A DNA stretch of 64,000 nt from Chitinophaga rhizophila (GTDB lineage: Bacteria > Bacteroidota > Bacteroidia > Chitinophagales > Chitinophagaceae), in contig NZ_JAICCF010000003.1 in NCBI RefSeq assembly GCF_019492185.1, forward strand, positions 992,001 to 1,056,000, written 5' to 3'. A model generated the notes under the pieces. It had not been told where the DNA came from and did not search any database. It was given only the letters and a program-made list of their open reading frames with translations. Below are positions 25,023 to 33,373 of this stretch, piece after piece. Both the position numbers and the translations under genes were made by a program. Positions within the stretch are counted from its first letter, which is position 1, and every line of letters begins with the position of its first letter.

Positions 25023-26060
25023 CTATTCCTGCTGGAATGCATTCCAGCCTTGTGAAACCAGCTTAAACTTATTGCCTCCCTTTGTAAATATATGAGCACC
25101 TTCACTTACATCTTCCATATATCCAATTACACTGATTTGTTCTGACAGAACGATCTTATCGTAATCTTCCTGTTTGATAGTGAACAGTAACTCGTAATCT
25201 TCTCCTCCGCTAAGTGCAGCAGCTGTAGGATCCAGGCTGAATTTCAATGCCTGCTCTTTAGTTTCCTGTGCAATAGGGATTTTCTCTTCATACAGTTTTA
25301 CACCAAGATTGCTTTGTTTGCAGATGTGCAGTATTTCTGAGCTAAGTCCATCACTTACGTCCATCATGGAGGTAGGCTGTATATCTTGTTGCTGCAGGAA
25401 CTCAATGATATCGCGGCGTGCTTCAGGTTTAAGCAAACGACCAATGATATAGGTTTGATTCTCCAAGTCTGGTTGAAGCTGCGGACTTTCCATATAGATC
25501 TTCTTCTCCCTTTCCAGGATAGTAAGGCCTAGGTATGCAGCTCCAAGATCTCCGGATACGCAAAGGAGATCACCTTTCTGTGCAGTAGAGCGTTTAACAA
25601 ATTTGTCAGGAGCTACTTCTCCGATAGCAGTAACGCTGATGATAAAGCCTTTTTGAGAAGAGCAGGTATCGCCACCTACTAAGTCTACGCCGTATTTCTC
25701 GCATGCTGCGTATACGCCTTCATAAAATTCGCTCAGGGCGTCTACAGAAAAGCGGTTACTGAATGCGATACTCACTGTAATCTGAGTAGGAGTTGCATTC
25801 ATGGCGTAGATGTCAGACAGGTTAACAACGACAGATTTGTACCCCAGGTGTTTCAGCGGAGTATACATCAGGTCGAAGTGAATACCTTCTACCAGCATGT
25901 CAGTAGACACGACCGTCTGACGGCCAAAATGGTCAATAATAGCTGCGTCATCACCTACACCAAGTATAGTGCTGGCCTGTTGTATTTCTATATTCTTGGT
26001 AAGCAATTCTATCAGTCCGAACTCCCCAAGGGAGTTAATCTCGGTTCTTTCTTCACTCAT
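25023..26060 (-). CDS. thiL: Thiamine-monophosphate kinase
   Basis: Phosphorylates thiamine monophosphate to the diphosphate cofactor. The 345 residues show the PurM-like fold typical of ThiL: LGEFGLIELLTKN, GVGDDAAIIDHFGRQTVVSTDMLVEGIHFDL at about 36-66, GYKSVVVNLSDIYAMNA with Mg-binding Asp at about 73-89, and VDLVGGDTCSS at about 122-132. In the C-terminal half MMDVSDGLSSEILHI and ALSGGEDYELLFTI are intact. The gene lies 16 bases downstream of the inositol phosphatase-like gene and is probably cotranscribed with it. Confidence 0.95.
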   Translation of the reverse strand: MSEERTEINSLGEFGLIELLTKNIEIQQASTILGVGDDAAIIDHFGRQTVVSTDMLVEGIHFDLMYTPLKHLGYKSVVVNLSDIYAMNATPTQITVSIAFSNRFSVDALSEFYEGVYAACEKYGVDLVGGDTCSSQKGFIISVTAIGEVAPDKFVKRSTAQKGDLLCVSGDLGAAYLGLTILEREKKIYMESPQLQPDLENQTYIIGRLLKPEARRDIIEFLQQQDIQPTSMMDVSDGLSSEILHICKQSNLGVKLYEEKIPIAQETKEQALKFSLDPTAAALSGGEDYELLFTIKQEDYDKIVLSEQISVIGYMEDVSEGAHIFTKGGNKFKLVSQGWNAFQQE

Positions 26061-26076
26061 GGTATATGATGTTAGA

Positions 26077-26850
26077 TCAGTATTTACCGTTAACGATATC
26101 TATCAGCGGCTCATGGATAAGGCCGTTGGTAGCAATCAGTGTACGCTGGTAGGGGGAGTAGCGGTTGCCCTTGAAGTCGGTCACCTTTCCACCTGCTTCC
26201 TCTACTATCAGGAAGCCGGCAGCAGCGTCCCATGCATTCAGGCTATGTTCGTAATAACCATCGAAGCGGCCACAGGCTACCCAGCATAGGTCTATGGCGG
26301 CAGAGCCAAGGCGGCGTACCGGCTGTCCCTGCTTCACAAAGTATTCAAATATTTCGATCGGGCTATGGGTATATTCGCCCCATGTATAAGGAAAACCTGT
26401 CACCATGCAGGCTTTATGCATTTCTGACTTTGTTGATACCTGTATACGTTGGTCATTCAGGTAAGCACCCTGACCTTTTTCTGCAAAGAAAAACTCGTTC
26501 AGGAAGGGGTTATACACAGCTCCCATAATCATCTCGCCATCCTGTTCCACGCCAATTGATACACAACAGATGGGAATGCCATGTGCAAAGTTGACAGTAC
26601 CATCCAGCGGGTCAATGATCCATTTGACATTAGAGTCCGCACTAAGCTCTCCGGATTCTTCGCTGAGGATAAAGTGTTGGGGGAAGTTTTCCCTGATCAC
26701 ATTAAAAATAGCCGTCTCTGCATTCTTATCGGCTTCTGTAACGAGGTCGTTCACTGAGCTCTTGCTCGTAACCTGGAAAGAGCCGTTAAAGTAGTGCTGT
26801 AGAACATCTCCGCCGGCTTTTGTTGCTTTAAGTAGGGTGGCTTTTAACAT
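26077..26850 (-). CDS. suhB: Inositol monophosphatase family protein (SuhB-like)
   Basis: A 257-residue Mg2+-dependent sugar-phosphate phosphatase. Metal site motifs are complete: LSEESGE at about 67-73, WIIDPLDGTVNFAHG at about 83-97 and, near the C-terminus, NAWDAAAGFLIVEEAGGKV. The start MLKATLLKATKAGG (26850) matches family N-termini; a start at 26886 adds 12 unconserved residues. The substrate could be inositol phosphate or another sugar phosphate, and some SuhB proteins also act in rRNA antitermination; sequence alone cannot decide. It is upstream of thiL in the same direction. Confidence 0.9.
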   Translation of the reverse strand: MLKATLLKATKAGGDVLQHYFNGSFQVTSKSSVNDLVTEADKNAETAIFNVIRENFPQHFILSEESGELSADSNVKWIIDPLDGTVNFAHGIPICCVSIGVEQDGEMIMGAVYNPFLNEFFFAEKGQGAYLNDQRIQVSTKSEMHKACMVTGFPYTWGEYTHSPIEIFEYFVKQGQPVRRLGSAAIDLCWVACGRFDGYYEHSLNAWDAAAGFLIVEEAGGKVTDFKGNRYSPYQRTLIATNGLIHEPLIDIVNGKY

Positions 26851-26973
26851 GGGACAAAGGTACGCGGGAATTTTTTTTATAACCATATCGTTTTTGTTAA
26901 TATGTTTGTGATAGATTGCCAGCGGTCAGATACTTATAATTCAAATTCCGATCGTCGCAATCCGAAAACGGCG

Positions 26974-26981
26974 TATTTTTG
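26974..26981 (+). promoter_or_regulatory. -7 promoter element of the GH3 gene
   Basis: TATTTTTG, an exact TAnnTTTG match 26 bases before the start codon at 27008. The expected -33 TTTG is not clear. Confidence 0.5.
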
Positions 26982-27007
26982 CAGCTAATAAATGAGAAGG
27001 AAAATTA

Positions 27008-28540
27008 ATGGCCATTTTAGGTAATCTTATATCCAGGTCACTACGCATCAGGAAGAAATTCACATTTAAGTTAGGGACACCTCGACAATACCAGCTTCAG
27101 GTATTACGCAGGCTGCTGGGAAAAGCGAAGGATACACAGTTTGGACAGCATTATAAATTCCAGGAAATCCTGAATAGTCCAAATATGATGGCACAGTACC
27201 GTGCAACCATACCAGTGCATAACTATAACAAGATGCATGCAGAGTGGTGGCACAAGTGTCTCGACGGACAAGCCAATGTGAGCTGGCCTGAGAAGATCAA
27301 ATATTTCGCGCTGAGTTCCGGCACATCGGAGTCAGCCAGTAAGCATATTCCGGTAACCAAGGACATGTTGAAGAACGTCAAGAAAGTAGGCGTTAAGCAG
27401 GTGTATTCCATGGCTAACTTCAACATACCTCCCAAGTCGTTTACCAAAGGAATACTGATGTTGGGCGGTACTACCGCTCTCTACGAGAAAGGCGGCTACT
27501 ATGAGGGTGACATGAGCGGTATTCAGGCTAAAAACATTCCCCGTTGGTTCAGACGCTTCTATAAGCCAGGAGGTAACATCTCTCAGAAGCCTAACTGGGA
27601 ACAGCGTATCAAGCTGATCGTACGCAAGGCAAAACAATGGGACGTAGGTACTGTATGCGGCGTACCTGCCTGGGTACAGATCGTACTTGCCGAGATCATC
27701 AAATACCACGGTGTAAAGAACATTCACGAAATATGGCCGAACCTGGCTGTATATATTCATGGTGGCGTTTCCTTTGAGCCTTACCGTGACAGTTTTCAGA
27801 AACTGCTGGGTAAACCTATTAACTTCATCGAAACCTATATGGCCTCCGAAGGTTCCTTCGGTTTTCAGGCCAGACCAGGCGTAAGGGGTATCAAACTGGT
27901 ACTTAATACCGGCATCTTCTACGAATTTATTCCATTTAACGAAGAGAATTTTACCTCTGACGGAGAAGTGAAGCCTAATCCAAAGGCTTACATGATTCAC
28001 GAAGTGGTAGAAGACGTCGAGTATGCAGTAATGTTGTCTACCTGTGCAGGTGCATGGCGTTATCTGATTGGAGACGTAGTGAAGTTCACTTCCGTAAAAG
28101 AGCATGAGATCGTGATTGTAGGTCGCACCAAACAGTTCCTCAGCCTTTGCGGTGAACATATGAGCATCGACAACATGAACAAGGCCATTGACATGGTGCA
28201 GAAAAAGATGGGTATTACCATCAAAGAATTTACCGTGGCTGGCTTCCCTTACGAAAACCTGTTCGCACACCGCTGGTATATCGGTACCGACGATGCAAAT
28301 GTAGACAGTAACCGTGTACGTGAGATCATCGATCAGACGCTCAGCGAGGTGAATGATGACTATGCCGTGGAAAGAACTTCCGCACTGAAAGAACTATTTG
28401 TCGAAATACTGCCTAACGAGGTATTCATCGACTATATGAGATCTAAAGGAAAGGAAGGTGCTATGAACAAGTTCCCGCGTGTCATGAAAGGTGACAAGCT
28501 AAAAGACTGGGAACAGTTCCTCAGCGTGAAGTCTGTTTAA
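27008..28540 (+). CDS. GH3 (auxin-responsive promoter) family acyl-acid amido synthetase-like protein
   Basis: A 510-residue member of the adenylate-forming superfamily. The ATP-binding P-loop reads ALSSGTSESASKHIPVT near 100-116. Later motifs include FIETYMASEGSFGFQ (about 275-289), LSTCAGAWRYLIGDVVKF (about 343-360) and FLSLCGEHMSIDNM (about 378-391). Plant GH3 enzymes conjugate amino acids to hormones; Bacteroidota homologues are widespread but their substrates are not known. N-terminal residues 1-45 form a basic helical cap. A promoter element precedes the gene and a terminator follows, so it is probably monocistronic. The adenylate chemistry is well supported; the acid and amine partners are not. 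Confidence 0.9.
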   Translation: MAILGNLISRSLRIRKKFTFKLGTPRQYQLQVLRRLLGKAKDTQFGQHYKFQEILNSPNMMAQYRATIPVHNYNKMHAEWWHKCLDGQANVSWPEKIKYFALSSGTSESASKHIPVTKDMLKNVKKVGVKQVYSMANFNIPPKSFTKGILMLGGTTALYEKGGYYEGDMSGIQAKNIPRWFRRFYKPGGNISQKPNWEQRIKLIVRKAKQWDVGTVCGVPAWVQIVLAEIIKYHGVKNIHEIWPNLAVYIHGGVSFEPYRDSFQKLLGKPINFIETYMASEGSFGFQARPGVRGIKLVLNTGIFYEFIPFNEENFTSDGEVKPNPKAYMIHEVVEDVEYAVMLSTCAGAWRYLIGDVVKFTSVKEHEIVIVGRTKQFLSLCGEHMSIDNMNKAIDMVQKKMGITIKEFTVAGFPYENLFAHRWYIGTDDANVDSNRVREIIDQTLSEVNDDYAVERTSALKELFVEILPNEVFIDYMRSKGKEGAMNKFPRVMKGDKLKDWEQFLSVKSV

Positions 28541-28563
28541 GAATTTTAACGATTTTATTTATA

Positions 28564-28606
28564 AAAAGAGGGGTAACTTTCAGCAATAAGAGTTACCCTT
28601 TTTTTA
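28564..28606 (+). terminator. Terminator after the GH3 gene
   Basis: GGGTAACT (28571-28578) and AGTTACCC (28591-28598) form the stem, preceded by an A-run and followed by TTTTTTT. Confidence 0.8.
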
Positions 28607-28650
28607 CTAAGGATAGCCGTAAGAGTAACGGCGACGGAATTTTGTAGCGC

Positions 28651-29292
28651 ATGATAGCAGCACTGGCAGCGGGCATGGTGTTGGGCCTCTTTCTATCGAT
28701 TTCTGTAGGTCCTGTCATCTTTGCCATTATAAAGTATAGCATAAACAACGGTTTTAAGGCAGGGGTCAGCTTCGCTTTGGGAGTATCGTTCAGTGACATC
28801 TTTTTCGTACTGACGGGCAATCTGGCTACGTCGTTTATTACCGGTCTTGAAGAATACAAGCAGTATATCGGCATTGTCGGAGGTATCCTGCTGATAGGGA
28901 TGGGCGTCTATGGCCTGTTCTTCAAAAAAGTGATGATCAGTACAGGAGATGAACGTCCTGAAATGTTTCGTACGCACGACTACCTGAAGATATGGTTAGC
29001 CGGTTTCCTCATGAATACCCTCAATCCTGGTGTAATCATTTTCTGGCTGGGGGTATGTGTGGCTAACAGCTCTACCACTATCGGACATCGAGTAGTGATG
29101 TATCTGACCTGCCTCGTATGGGTATTATCCACTGATGTACTAAAGGTATTTGTAGCTGATAAGATCAGACATAAGTTAACACTGAGTAATGTGGTATGGC
29201 TCAATAGAATAGCAGGTGTAAGCCTGATAGTGTTTGGTGTTATACTACTTTATAAAGTACTATTTGATCCTGCGGGTATAACCGGACATTGA
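28651..29292 (+). CDS. LysE family translocator
   Basis: A 213-residue inner-membrane protein with six hydrophobic segments. The N-terminal LysE signature is present as MVLGLFLSISVGPVIFAIIKYSINNG followed by FKAGVSFALGVSFSDIFFVL; LAGFLMNTLNPGVIIFWLG is the second signature. Members export amino acids or related metabolites. The substrate here cannot be predicted. The gene has its own terminator upstream and a shared one downstream facing korB. The ATG at 28651 places the first membrane segment at residue 3, normal for this family. Confidence 0.92.
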   Translation: MIAALAAGMVLGLFLSISVGPVIFAIIKYSINNGFKAGVSFALGVSFSDIFFVLTGNLATSFITGLEEYKQYIGIVGGILLIGMGVYGLFFKKVMISTGDERPEMFRTHDYLKIWLAGFLMNTLNPGVIIFWLGVCVANSSTTIGHRVVMYLTCLVWVLSTDVLKVFVADKIRHKLTLSNVVWLNRIAGVSLIVFGVILLYKVLFDPAGITGH

Positions 29293-29315
29293 TCCTGAAA
29301 ACATTACTATAAAAG

Positions 29316-29348
29316 AAAAGCCATTCATTCCGAATGGCTTTTGCTTTT
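29316..29348. terminator. Bidirectional terminator between the LysE-type gene and korB
   Basis: Arms AAAAGCCATTC (29316-29326) and its complement (29332-29342) with 5-base loop, T-rich tail on plus and A/T run on minus. Confidence 0.8.
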
Positions 29349-29368
29349 TATTGGTGGTGATAATTATC

Positions 29369-30403
29369 TTATTTGATAGTCCAGGTTTCTCTTCCTGCCA
29401 GTAGCTTATCCAGATCACCAGGGCCTTTCTTGGCCAGTGCGTCTTCTGTCTGGAAGTTCAGCTGATCTTCGTAGGTAGGACGAAATGCCTGATAGAACAC
29501 ACCGAAAGGACGTGGCAGATGACCTTCAATACGAGGATCATCAAACATGCGCGTCAGGATCTGTGCTTTATAAAAGTCTTTCTCATCATGTATCCACAGG
29601 TCGTCAGCACTGTATTCCCCACCCAGTTCCACTACTACAGGCTTTAAACCATCCAGGCGGATACCCTTGTTCTTCTGTGCTCCAAAAATAAGCGGCTGAC
29701 CCTGCTCTGCGAAAAGAGTTTCTTCCAGCTTGCTGCCCTTCTCTGTAAATACCTCGAATGCACCATCATTAAAGATGTTACAGTTCTGGTAGATTTCAAG
29801 GAAGGAAGCGCCTTTATGTGCATGACTGCGTTTCAGCATCTCCTGCAAATGTTTAGGATCACGGTCCATACTACGGGCAATGAAAGTCGCATCTGCTCCC
29901 AGCGCCAGTGCCAGCGGATTGAACGGATGATCAATACTGCCGAATGGAGTGGATTTGGTCACCTTATTCTCCTCAGAAGTAGGAGAGTACTGCCCTTTGG
30001 TCAAACCGTAGATCTGGTTGTTAAACAGCATCACGTTGATGTCAAAGTTGCGGCGCAGGAGGTGGATGGTATGGTTACCCCCGATCGATAGACCGTCGCC
30101 ATCACCGGTTACTACCCATACGCTCAGTTCAGGACGTACAGCCTTTAAACCTGAAGCAATAGCAGTAGCACGACCATGGATCGAGTGCATACCATAAGTA
30201 TTCATATAATAAGGAAAGCGCGAAGAGCAGCCGATACCGGATACAATTACGATGTTTTCCTTTGGAATGCCCAGTCCGGGCATAATAGTCTGTACTTGTT
30301 TTAATATAGAGTAGTCTCCGCAACCCGGGCACCAGCGTACTTCCTGGTCTGTTGCAAAATCCTTCGCCGTTAACGTCTGCGGAGCTATAGTAGCTGTTGA
30401 CAT
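29369..30403 (-). CDS. korB: 2-oxoacid:ferredoxin oxidoreductase, beta subunit
   Basis: The TPP-binding subunit that decarboxylates a 2-oxoacid, probably 2-oxoglutarate, to its acyl-CoA with ferredoxin reduction. The 344 residues include RWCPGCGDYSILKQVQ at about 23-38, SGIGCSSRFPYYM at about 55-67, GRATAIASGLKAVRP and the TPP/Mg site VTGDGDGLSIGGNH at about 98-111, then NNQIYGLTKGQYSPTS. This combination is typical of KorB. The alpha subunit normally sits directly upstream, but here the next leftward gene upstream is an unrelated AhpD-like one, so the partner must be elsewhere. An exact -7 promoter element precedes this gene. Confidence 0.92.
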   Translation of the reverse strand: MSTATIAPQTLTAKDFATDQEVRWCPGCGDYSILKQVQTIMPGLGIPKENIVIVSGIGCSSRFPYYMNTYGMHSIHGRATAIASGLKAVRPELSVWVVTGDGDGLSIGGNHTIHLLRRNFDINVMLFNNQIYGLTKGQYSPTSEENKVTKSTPFGSIDHPFNPLALALGADATFIARSMDRDPKHLQEMLKRSHAHKGASFLEIYQNCNIFNDGAFEVFTEKGSKLEETLFAEQGQPLIFGAQKNKGIRLDGLKPVVVELGGEYSADDLWIHDEKDFYKAQILTRMFDDPRIEGHLPRPFGVFYQAFRPTYEDQLNFQTEDALAKKGPGDLDKLLAGRETWTIK

Positions 30404-30438
30404 CTGAATATTTTAAAGAAAAAGAAAAAAACGGTGGG

Positions 30439-30446
30439 CAAAGTTA
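30439..30446 (-). promoter_or_regulatory. -7 promoter element of korB
   Basis: Minus-strand TAACTTTG, exact TAnnTTTG match 35 bases upstream of the korB start. Its presence shows that korB is transcribed separately from the AhpD-like gene. Confidence 0.5.
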
Positions 30447-30501
30447 CGAATTGTTCCCCTACGCGGTTTACGCAATAAGGAATACTTCTGTTCCCCCCTG
30501 A

Positions 30502-30855
30502 TTATGCCTGTTCCTGTTGCTGTAACGCTTCCCAGTACTCGGCCGCTCTCCTGGTATGTGGTATTACGATTGTACCGCCAACAATGTTGGCTACAGCAAA
30601 GATCTCATACATTTCTTCTGTAGTAATACCCTGTTCGTGGCATTTCCCCAAATGATACTTAATACAATCATCGCAGCGCAGCACCATCGACGAAACCAAT
30701 CCCAGCATCTCCTTCACTTTGGTACTTAATGCCCCCTCGGCGTAAGTATTCGTATCAAGATTAAATAAACGATTAATGACCTTGTTCTGTTTTCCCAGAA
30801 TTACCTCGTTCATCTTGGCGCGGTAATCATTGAATGCTTGTATCTCGTCTGCCAT
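30502..30855 (-). CDS. Carboxymuconolactone decarboxylase family / AhpD-like protein
   Basis: A 117-residue all-helical protein of the AhpD/CMD superfamily. The redox motif CxxCxxxH is complete in LRCDDCIKYHLGKCHEQG at about 60-77, and the following helix ITTEEMYEIFAVANIVGG is typical. Such proteins often work as peroxidase reductants or alkylhydroperoxidases; true decarboxylases lack the cysteine pair. It is therefore better viewed as a thiol-redox protein. It has its own -7 element upstream and no obvious operon partner; korB lies 99 bases downstream. Confidence 0.9.
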   Translation of the reverse strand: MADEIQAFNDYRAKMNEVILGKQNKVINRLFNLDTNTYAEGALSTKVKEMLGLVSSMVLRCDDCIKYHLGKCHEQGITTEEMYEIFAVANIVGGTIVIPHTRRAAEYWEALQQQEQA

Positions 30856-30897
30856 TTTGTTGCTTGTTTACACACCTTAAAGCTATGAAAGGATTTG

Positions 30898-30905
30898 CAA
30901 ATATA
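30898..30905 (-). promoter_or_regulatory. -7 promoter element of the AhpD-like gene
   Basis: Minus-strand TATATTTG, exact consensus, 42 bases upstream of the start codon. Confidence 0.5.
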
Positions 30906-31135
30906 AATCAATCTACTTGCTCAGTAGACTATACGCCTGCCGGATTAAAGTTATAGATTAGTTAATGTTTGTAAATGAACTAGTTATGTACGACCGAATA
31001 ACTGCTGGTTATTGGTCATAACAAGAAGTGATCTGTCATACTCCCCCGAAGATTATTTCCAGCATACCCGAAAACCTTTGACCCTTAACAATAAGATAAC
31101 ATTGATGCCGTTTCTTTGCGCTTTATCTGCTGATT

Positions 31136-32773
31136 ATGTTCGTGATGCGTTTCTTATTACTGCTGATTTTATGTGGGCTGATGTCCAGCCAGGCACCTGC
31201 CCAAAGTGACAGGCTGTCCAAGATGCAGCAATTCGATAACGATGATTACGAGCAGATTGCCCCTGATTCCACCTTTCTAAAGCTGAAAAACGCTTATAAC
31301 CGGGCTGTTGAAAAAAAGGATCAGCTGGCGGCTGCCAACTGCCTTTCCCAGATGGCACAGGTTTGTTTCCACCTGGGACACCTGCCACAGGCACTGGACT
31401 ACCATCTTCAGGCCATCAATATCTTCCGGAAAGAAAATGCCTATTTACCCCTTGCCAGCAATCTTACCGATGTAGGCATGTTGTATTATTATAATAAGCA
31501 ACCCGACCTTTCCCGTAACCAGTACGAGCAGGCGCTTGAAATATACCGCTCCCTGCACAATAGTGCCGGCATCGCCCTTACTTACGGCATGATCGGTCAC
31601 CTGCACGAAAAGCAACAGGATTATGACAGCGCCTTCTATTACCAGCGCCGCGCGCTTACTACCTACATACTGGCCGACGATAAGAAGGGCATGTCCAAGA
31701 TCTACGAAAACATTGGCAGTATTTACGAAGACCTGGCTGTTTACGACTCTGCCTCCTGGTATTTTAACCGGGCATTGGACCTGAATATGCAAACCGGCGA
31801 AAAGCTGGCCCGCATCGAGATCTATAATAACCTGGGGGATGTATCCCGCAAAACAGGACATTATCCGGAGGCGCTGGTTCAAACCCGCCGCGCACTGCTG
31901 CTGGCACTTGACCTGCATGAACAACACCAGCTGGCGGGTGCATATCGCGACCTGGCAAAAGCTCATCACCTGGCAGGCAATAATGATAGTGCCTTCTACT
32001 ACCTCGAACTGAGCCGGCAATTCCTGTTGAAGACATACTCCGACGAAAACAGCAAGCAGGTCGCCCTGTTGCAGTCTGTCTACGATATTGAAAAGAAGAA
32101 CAATGAGATAGAAAGACTACAAAATGCGCGTAAAACCAATCGCATTATGACAGTAGCCATTGTTATTGTTGTGCTGCTGCTGGTAGTAATGAGTATCCTG
32201 ATCATCAGCCGGCAAAGGCTGAAATTGCGTAATGAACAGATTCTCAGTATGCAACACCGGCAAATATTTGAAACAGAAAAGGAGCTGATGGAAGCAGCCT
32301 TGCAGAACAAACAGCTTCAGGAAGGGAAACTGAAAGAAGAACTGGAAGTGCGTTCCCGTGAGCTCACCACACATACCTTACACCTGATCCAGAAAAACCA
32401 GCTGCTGGAAGAACTGCGCGTACGACTGGACGAGATGGTAAAAGACGAGAAACGTGATCAGAAAAAACAGCTGAAACAATTGCTGGCCCAAATCAATCAC
32501 AGCTTTAACCATGACCAGTATTGGGTAGATTTCCGGAATATCTTTGAACAGGTGCATCAGACCTTCTTCGATAACCTCAAAAAATACTGTGACAGCCTTA
32601 CGTCTAATGACCTCCGACTGGTTGCCCTGCTAAAAATGAACCTGGAGTCTACGGATATTGCCACCCTGCTGGGTATATCCACTGATAGTCTGCGTGTTGT
32701 ACGGTATCGTCTCAGAAAGAAACTAAACCTGCAGCAGGGCGAAAGCCTGACGGCGTTTATACAAAGTCTGTAA
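31136..32773 (+). CDS. Membrane-anchored TPR regulator with C-terminal HTH
   Basis: A 545-residue protein with a signal peptide (RFLLLLILCGLMSSQAPAQ), periplasmic tetratricopeptide repeats at about 45-310 (NAYNRAVEKKDQLAAANCLSQ, DVGMLYYYNKQPDLSRNQYEQALEIY and similar), one membrane span near 335-358 (VAIVIVVLLLVVMSILII), a cytoplasmic coiled coil at about 360-460, and a C-terminal GerE/LuxR-like helix-turn-helix (LLKMNLESTDIATLLGISTDSLRVVRYRLRKKL). This layout is a known Bacteroidota class of membrane-bound transcription regulators. It lies upstream of the TonB receptor and phytase genes and is their likely regulator. The start may be the ATG at 31136 or 31145. Confidence 0.85.
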   Translation: MFVMRFLLLLILCGLMSSQAPAQSDRLSKMQQFDNDDYEQIAPDSTFLKLKNAYNRAVEKKDQLAAANCLSQMAQVCFHLGHLPQALDYHLQAINIFRKENAYLPLASNLTDVGMLYYYNKQPDLSRNQYEQALEIYRSLHNSAGIALTYGMIGHLHEKQQDYDSAFYYQRRALTTYILADDKKGMSKIYENIGSIYEDLAVYDSASWYFNRALDLNMQTGEKLARIEIYNNLGDVSRKTGHYPEALVQTRRALLLALDLHEQHQLAGAYRDLAKAHHLAGNNDSAFYYLELSRQFLLKTYSDENSKQVALLQSVYDIEKKNNEIERLQNARKTNRIMTVAIVIVVLLLVVMSILIISRQRLKLRNEQILSMQHRQIFETEKELMEAALQNKQLQEGKLKEELEVRSRELTTHTLHLIQKNQLLEELRVRLDEMVKDEKRDQKKQLKQLLAQINHSFNHDQYWVDFRNIFEQVHQTFFDNLKKYCDSLTSNDLRLVALLKMNLESTDIATLLGISTDSLRVVRYRLRKKLNLQQGESLTAFIQSL

Positions 32774-33313
32774 TGCTGATATTCAATCACTTGCGTAAAA
32801 GCCTGGCTAACCAGCTTGTTACCAGCAGGCCGTAAGATCATTTACTCTCCTTTCTGCATTTAAAGGTTGCCAGCGGCGGCTGATTAATTCAATCTATTAT
32901 CAGCGACAACCCAGAAGCTCTATTATATATAATGTTCACATCGAGGTGATGTCTCTCCCGACCGAAAAAGGCGCAAACAATAGCTCCAGACAGCTGTAAT
33001 GGGCTGCCTCTATTATCTATCCCGAATTAACCGCTAATAACCCTCCGATTCCTGCCTGCTTACGGTCATACAACACCATTATTACCCAGTTTTGGTTCAA
33101 TTAATCACTCGTCTTAAAAATACCTCTACCGTGACAATTACCCTCAAAAACACGTGTTAACATTGGCTTAATGTTACGGTAATAATTCCTTAACAGGCGT
33201 TTTGTTACGCTGGTTGATATTGATTGTCAATAGTTTATAGGGTGTTTGTTTCGGTTGTTGCCTCCTTGTTCACGCCTTTTGTAACGCTGTAGCCTTTTTG
33301 TATACCCCGTTAA
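32774..33313. other. Long intergenic region upstream of the TonB receptor gene
   Basis: About 540 bases without a credible gene. It holds an interrupted inverted repeat around 33154-33175 (AACATT and AATGTT separated by GGCTT), a possible operator for the neighbouring regulator. No terminator is obvious after the TPR regulator gene. Confidence 0.35.
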
Positions 33314-33345
33314 TTTGCCTTTAGACTTTTACAAATGCACCTTTG
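33314..33345 (+). promoter_or_regulatory. Promoter of the TonB receptor-phytase operon
   Basis: TTTG (33314-33317), 20-base spacer, CACCTTTG (33338-33345), one mismatch from TAnnTTTG, about 28 bases before the start codon. Spacing fits the Bacteroidota consensus. Confidence 0.55.
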
Positions 33346-33373
33346 CACCCGTAAAGAATAACTCTCTACCGCT

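Noticed and set aside
27332..28270. 312-codon frame on minus inside the GH3 gene
   Set aside because: Long but antisense to a gene with clear motifs; the translation shows no family pattern.
31445..32020. 191-codon frame on minus inside the TPR regulator
   Set aside because: It is antisense to repeated TPR codons, a common source of false open frames.
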